NCBI GenBank assembly: GCA_945952425.1
Contig: CAMFIX010000235.1
Location: 1 to 5,453 of the forward strand
Reading direction: 5' to 3'
Origin: an uncultured Pseudorhodobacter sp.
GTDB taxonomy: Bacteria; Pseudomonadota; Alphaproteobacteria; Rhodobacterales; Rhodobacteraceae
DNA length: 5,453 nucleotides
The position numbers and the translations under genes were made by a program. How positions within the stretch are numbered: the first letter of the stretch is position 1; the number at the start of each line of letters is the position of its first letter. Below are positions 5,057 through 5,453 of this stretch, piece by piece. The notes beneath the pieces were generated by a model. The model saw only the letters and a list, made by a program, of their open reading frames with translations, made no database searches and was not told where the DNA came from.

Positions 5057-5453
5057 TCAGGCCGGCTTGAAGGGCGCCATTCCCGCGCGGGCGAGTTCAT
5101 CGGCGCGTTCGTTCTCGGCATGGCCTGCATGGCCCTTGATCCATTTCCAGGTGACCTGGTGACGGCCCTGCGCGGCATCCAGCCGCTGCCAGAGGTCGAC
5201 ATTCTTGACCGGAGGCCCCCCGGCGGTGCGCCAGCCCTTGCGCTTCCAGCCGTGAATCCACTCGGTCACGCCGTTCTTCACATAGGCGCTGTCGGTGATG
5301 ATGGTGATGGCCGAGGGCCGCGCCAGCGTCTCCAGCGCCGAGATGGCGGCCAGAAGCTCCATCCGGTTGATGGTGGTCATGTCCTCGCCGCCTTGCAGGG
5401 TGCGTTCCTTGCCGCCGGTCCCCCCCTCGCGGGCCAAGAGCAGGACCCCCCCC
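5057..5453 (-). CDS. rnhA: Ribonuclease HI, C-terminal part (runs off window edge)
   Basis: RNase HI cuts the RNA strand of RNA-DNA hybrids in the cytoplasm (R-loops, primers), using two metal ions. The visible 131 residues cover all but roughly the first 20 of a protein of about 150. NRMEL (29-33 of the visible part) holds the catalytic Glu, TDSAYV (53-58) the second Asp, and KGHAGHAENERADELARAG (106-124) the catalytic His and last Asp. The Glu-Asp and Asp-Asp spacings (22 and 64) equal those of E. coli E48-D70-D134. WIHGWKRKGW and PVKNVDLWQRLDAA match the substrate-binding handle and following strand. The first catalytic Asp lies beyond the edge. Ile replaces the first Asn of the usual TTNNRMEL. 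At the edge the frame reads Gly-Gly-Val-Leu-Leu, with no sign yet of the aromatic residue of GG(W/Y)G; the C8 run there may hide an indel. It ends in TGA, followed by hairpins. Confidence 0.95.
   Translation of the reverse strand, partial: GGVLLLAREGGTGGKERTLQGGEDMTTINRMELLAAISALETLARPSAITIITDSAYVKNGVTEWIHGWKRKGWRTAGGPPVKNVDLWQRLDAAQGRHQVTWKWIKGHAGHAENERADELARAGMAPFKPA

Noticed and set aside
3562..5070. Plus-strand open frame of 502 codons
   Set aside because: Antisense to DUF1800, Gly/His/Gln/Arg-rich, with no family resemblance; the minus-strand frame carries clear DUF1800 motifs.
4906..5070. Small plus-strand frame starting MNKRVIAAV in the rnhA-DUF1800 gap (54 codons)
   Set aside because: No Shine-Dalgarno, no hydrophobic segment or known motif; it runs through the hairpins and into the end of rnhA on the other strand.

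Overview
The window is GC-rich and carries short, tightly packed bacterial genes. It most resembles an alphaproteobacterium of the Rhodobacter/Paracoccus kind (Rhodobacteraceae). That placement rests on base composition, the RNase HI sequence (including its ending close to ARAGMAPFK) and the tRNA-Gly(TCC) sequence. It is inference from memory, not a database match. No mobile element, CRISPR array, rRNA or virus-like gene was found.

Layout, left to right. Two small vicinal-oxygen-chelate (glyoxalase-fold) proteins lie on the minus strand (24-380 and 423-824), probably one transcription unit. It would start from a promoter near 855-883, with an inverted repeat over the predicted transcription start. 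Diverging from them on the plus strand is a Stf0-type sulfotransferase (about 905-1591). A hairpin follows it, then an independently promoted tRNA-Gly(TCC) (1661-1734). Converging on the tRNA is a small TetR/AcrR-like regulator on the minus strand (1766-2257). Further right, also on the minus strand, is a two-gene operon: a DUF1800 protein (3508-4851) followed 5 bases later by a Tat-exported DUF1501 protein (2336-3502), closed by a GC-rich hairpin. The right edge holds the C-terminal part of ribonuclease HI (5057 to the edge, minus strand), separated from the operon by about 205 bases rich in inverted repeats.

How the genes relate. The only clear functional unit is DUF1800-DUF1501, a pair often found together in bacteria whose biochemical role is not established. 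DUF1501 has a twin-arginine export signal and DUF1800 has no signal peptide, so either they act in different compartments or DUF1800 is carried out with its partner. The glyoxalase-fold pair, sulfotransferase, tRNA, regulator and rnhA look like independent neighbours. Most of the window is ordinary core or near-core chromosome. The points worth a second look are mainly regulatory: the VOC operator, a terminator-shaped hairpin facing the 'wrong' way between the two VOC genes, a possibly leaderless regulator mRNA, and the inverted repeats before DUF1800.
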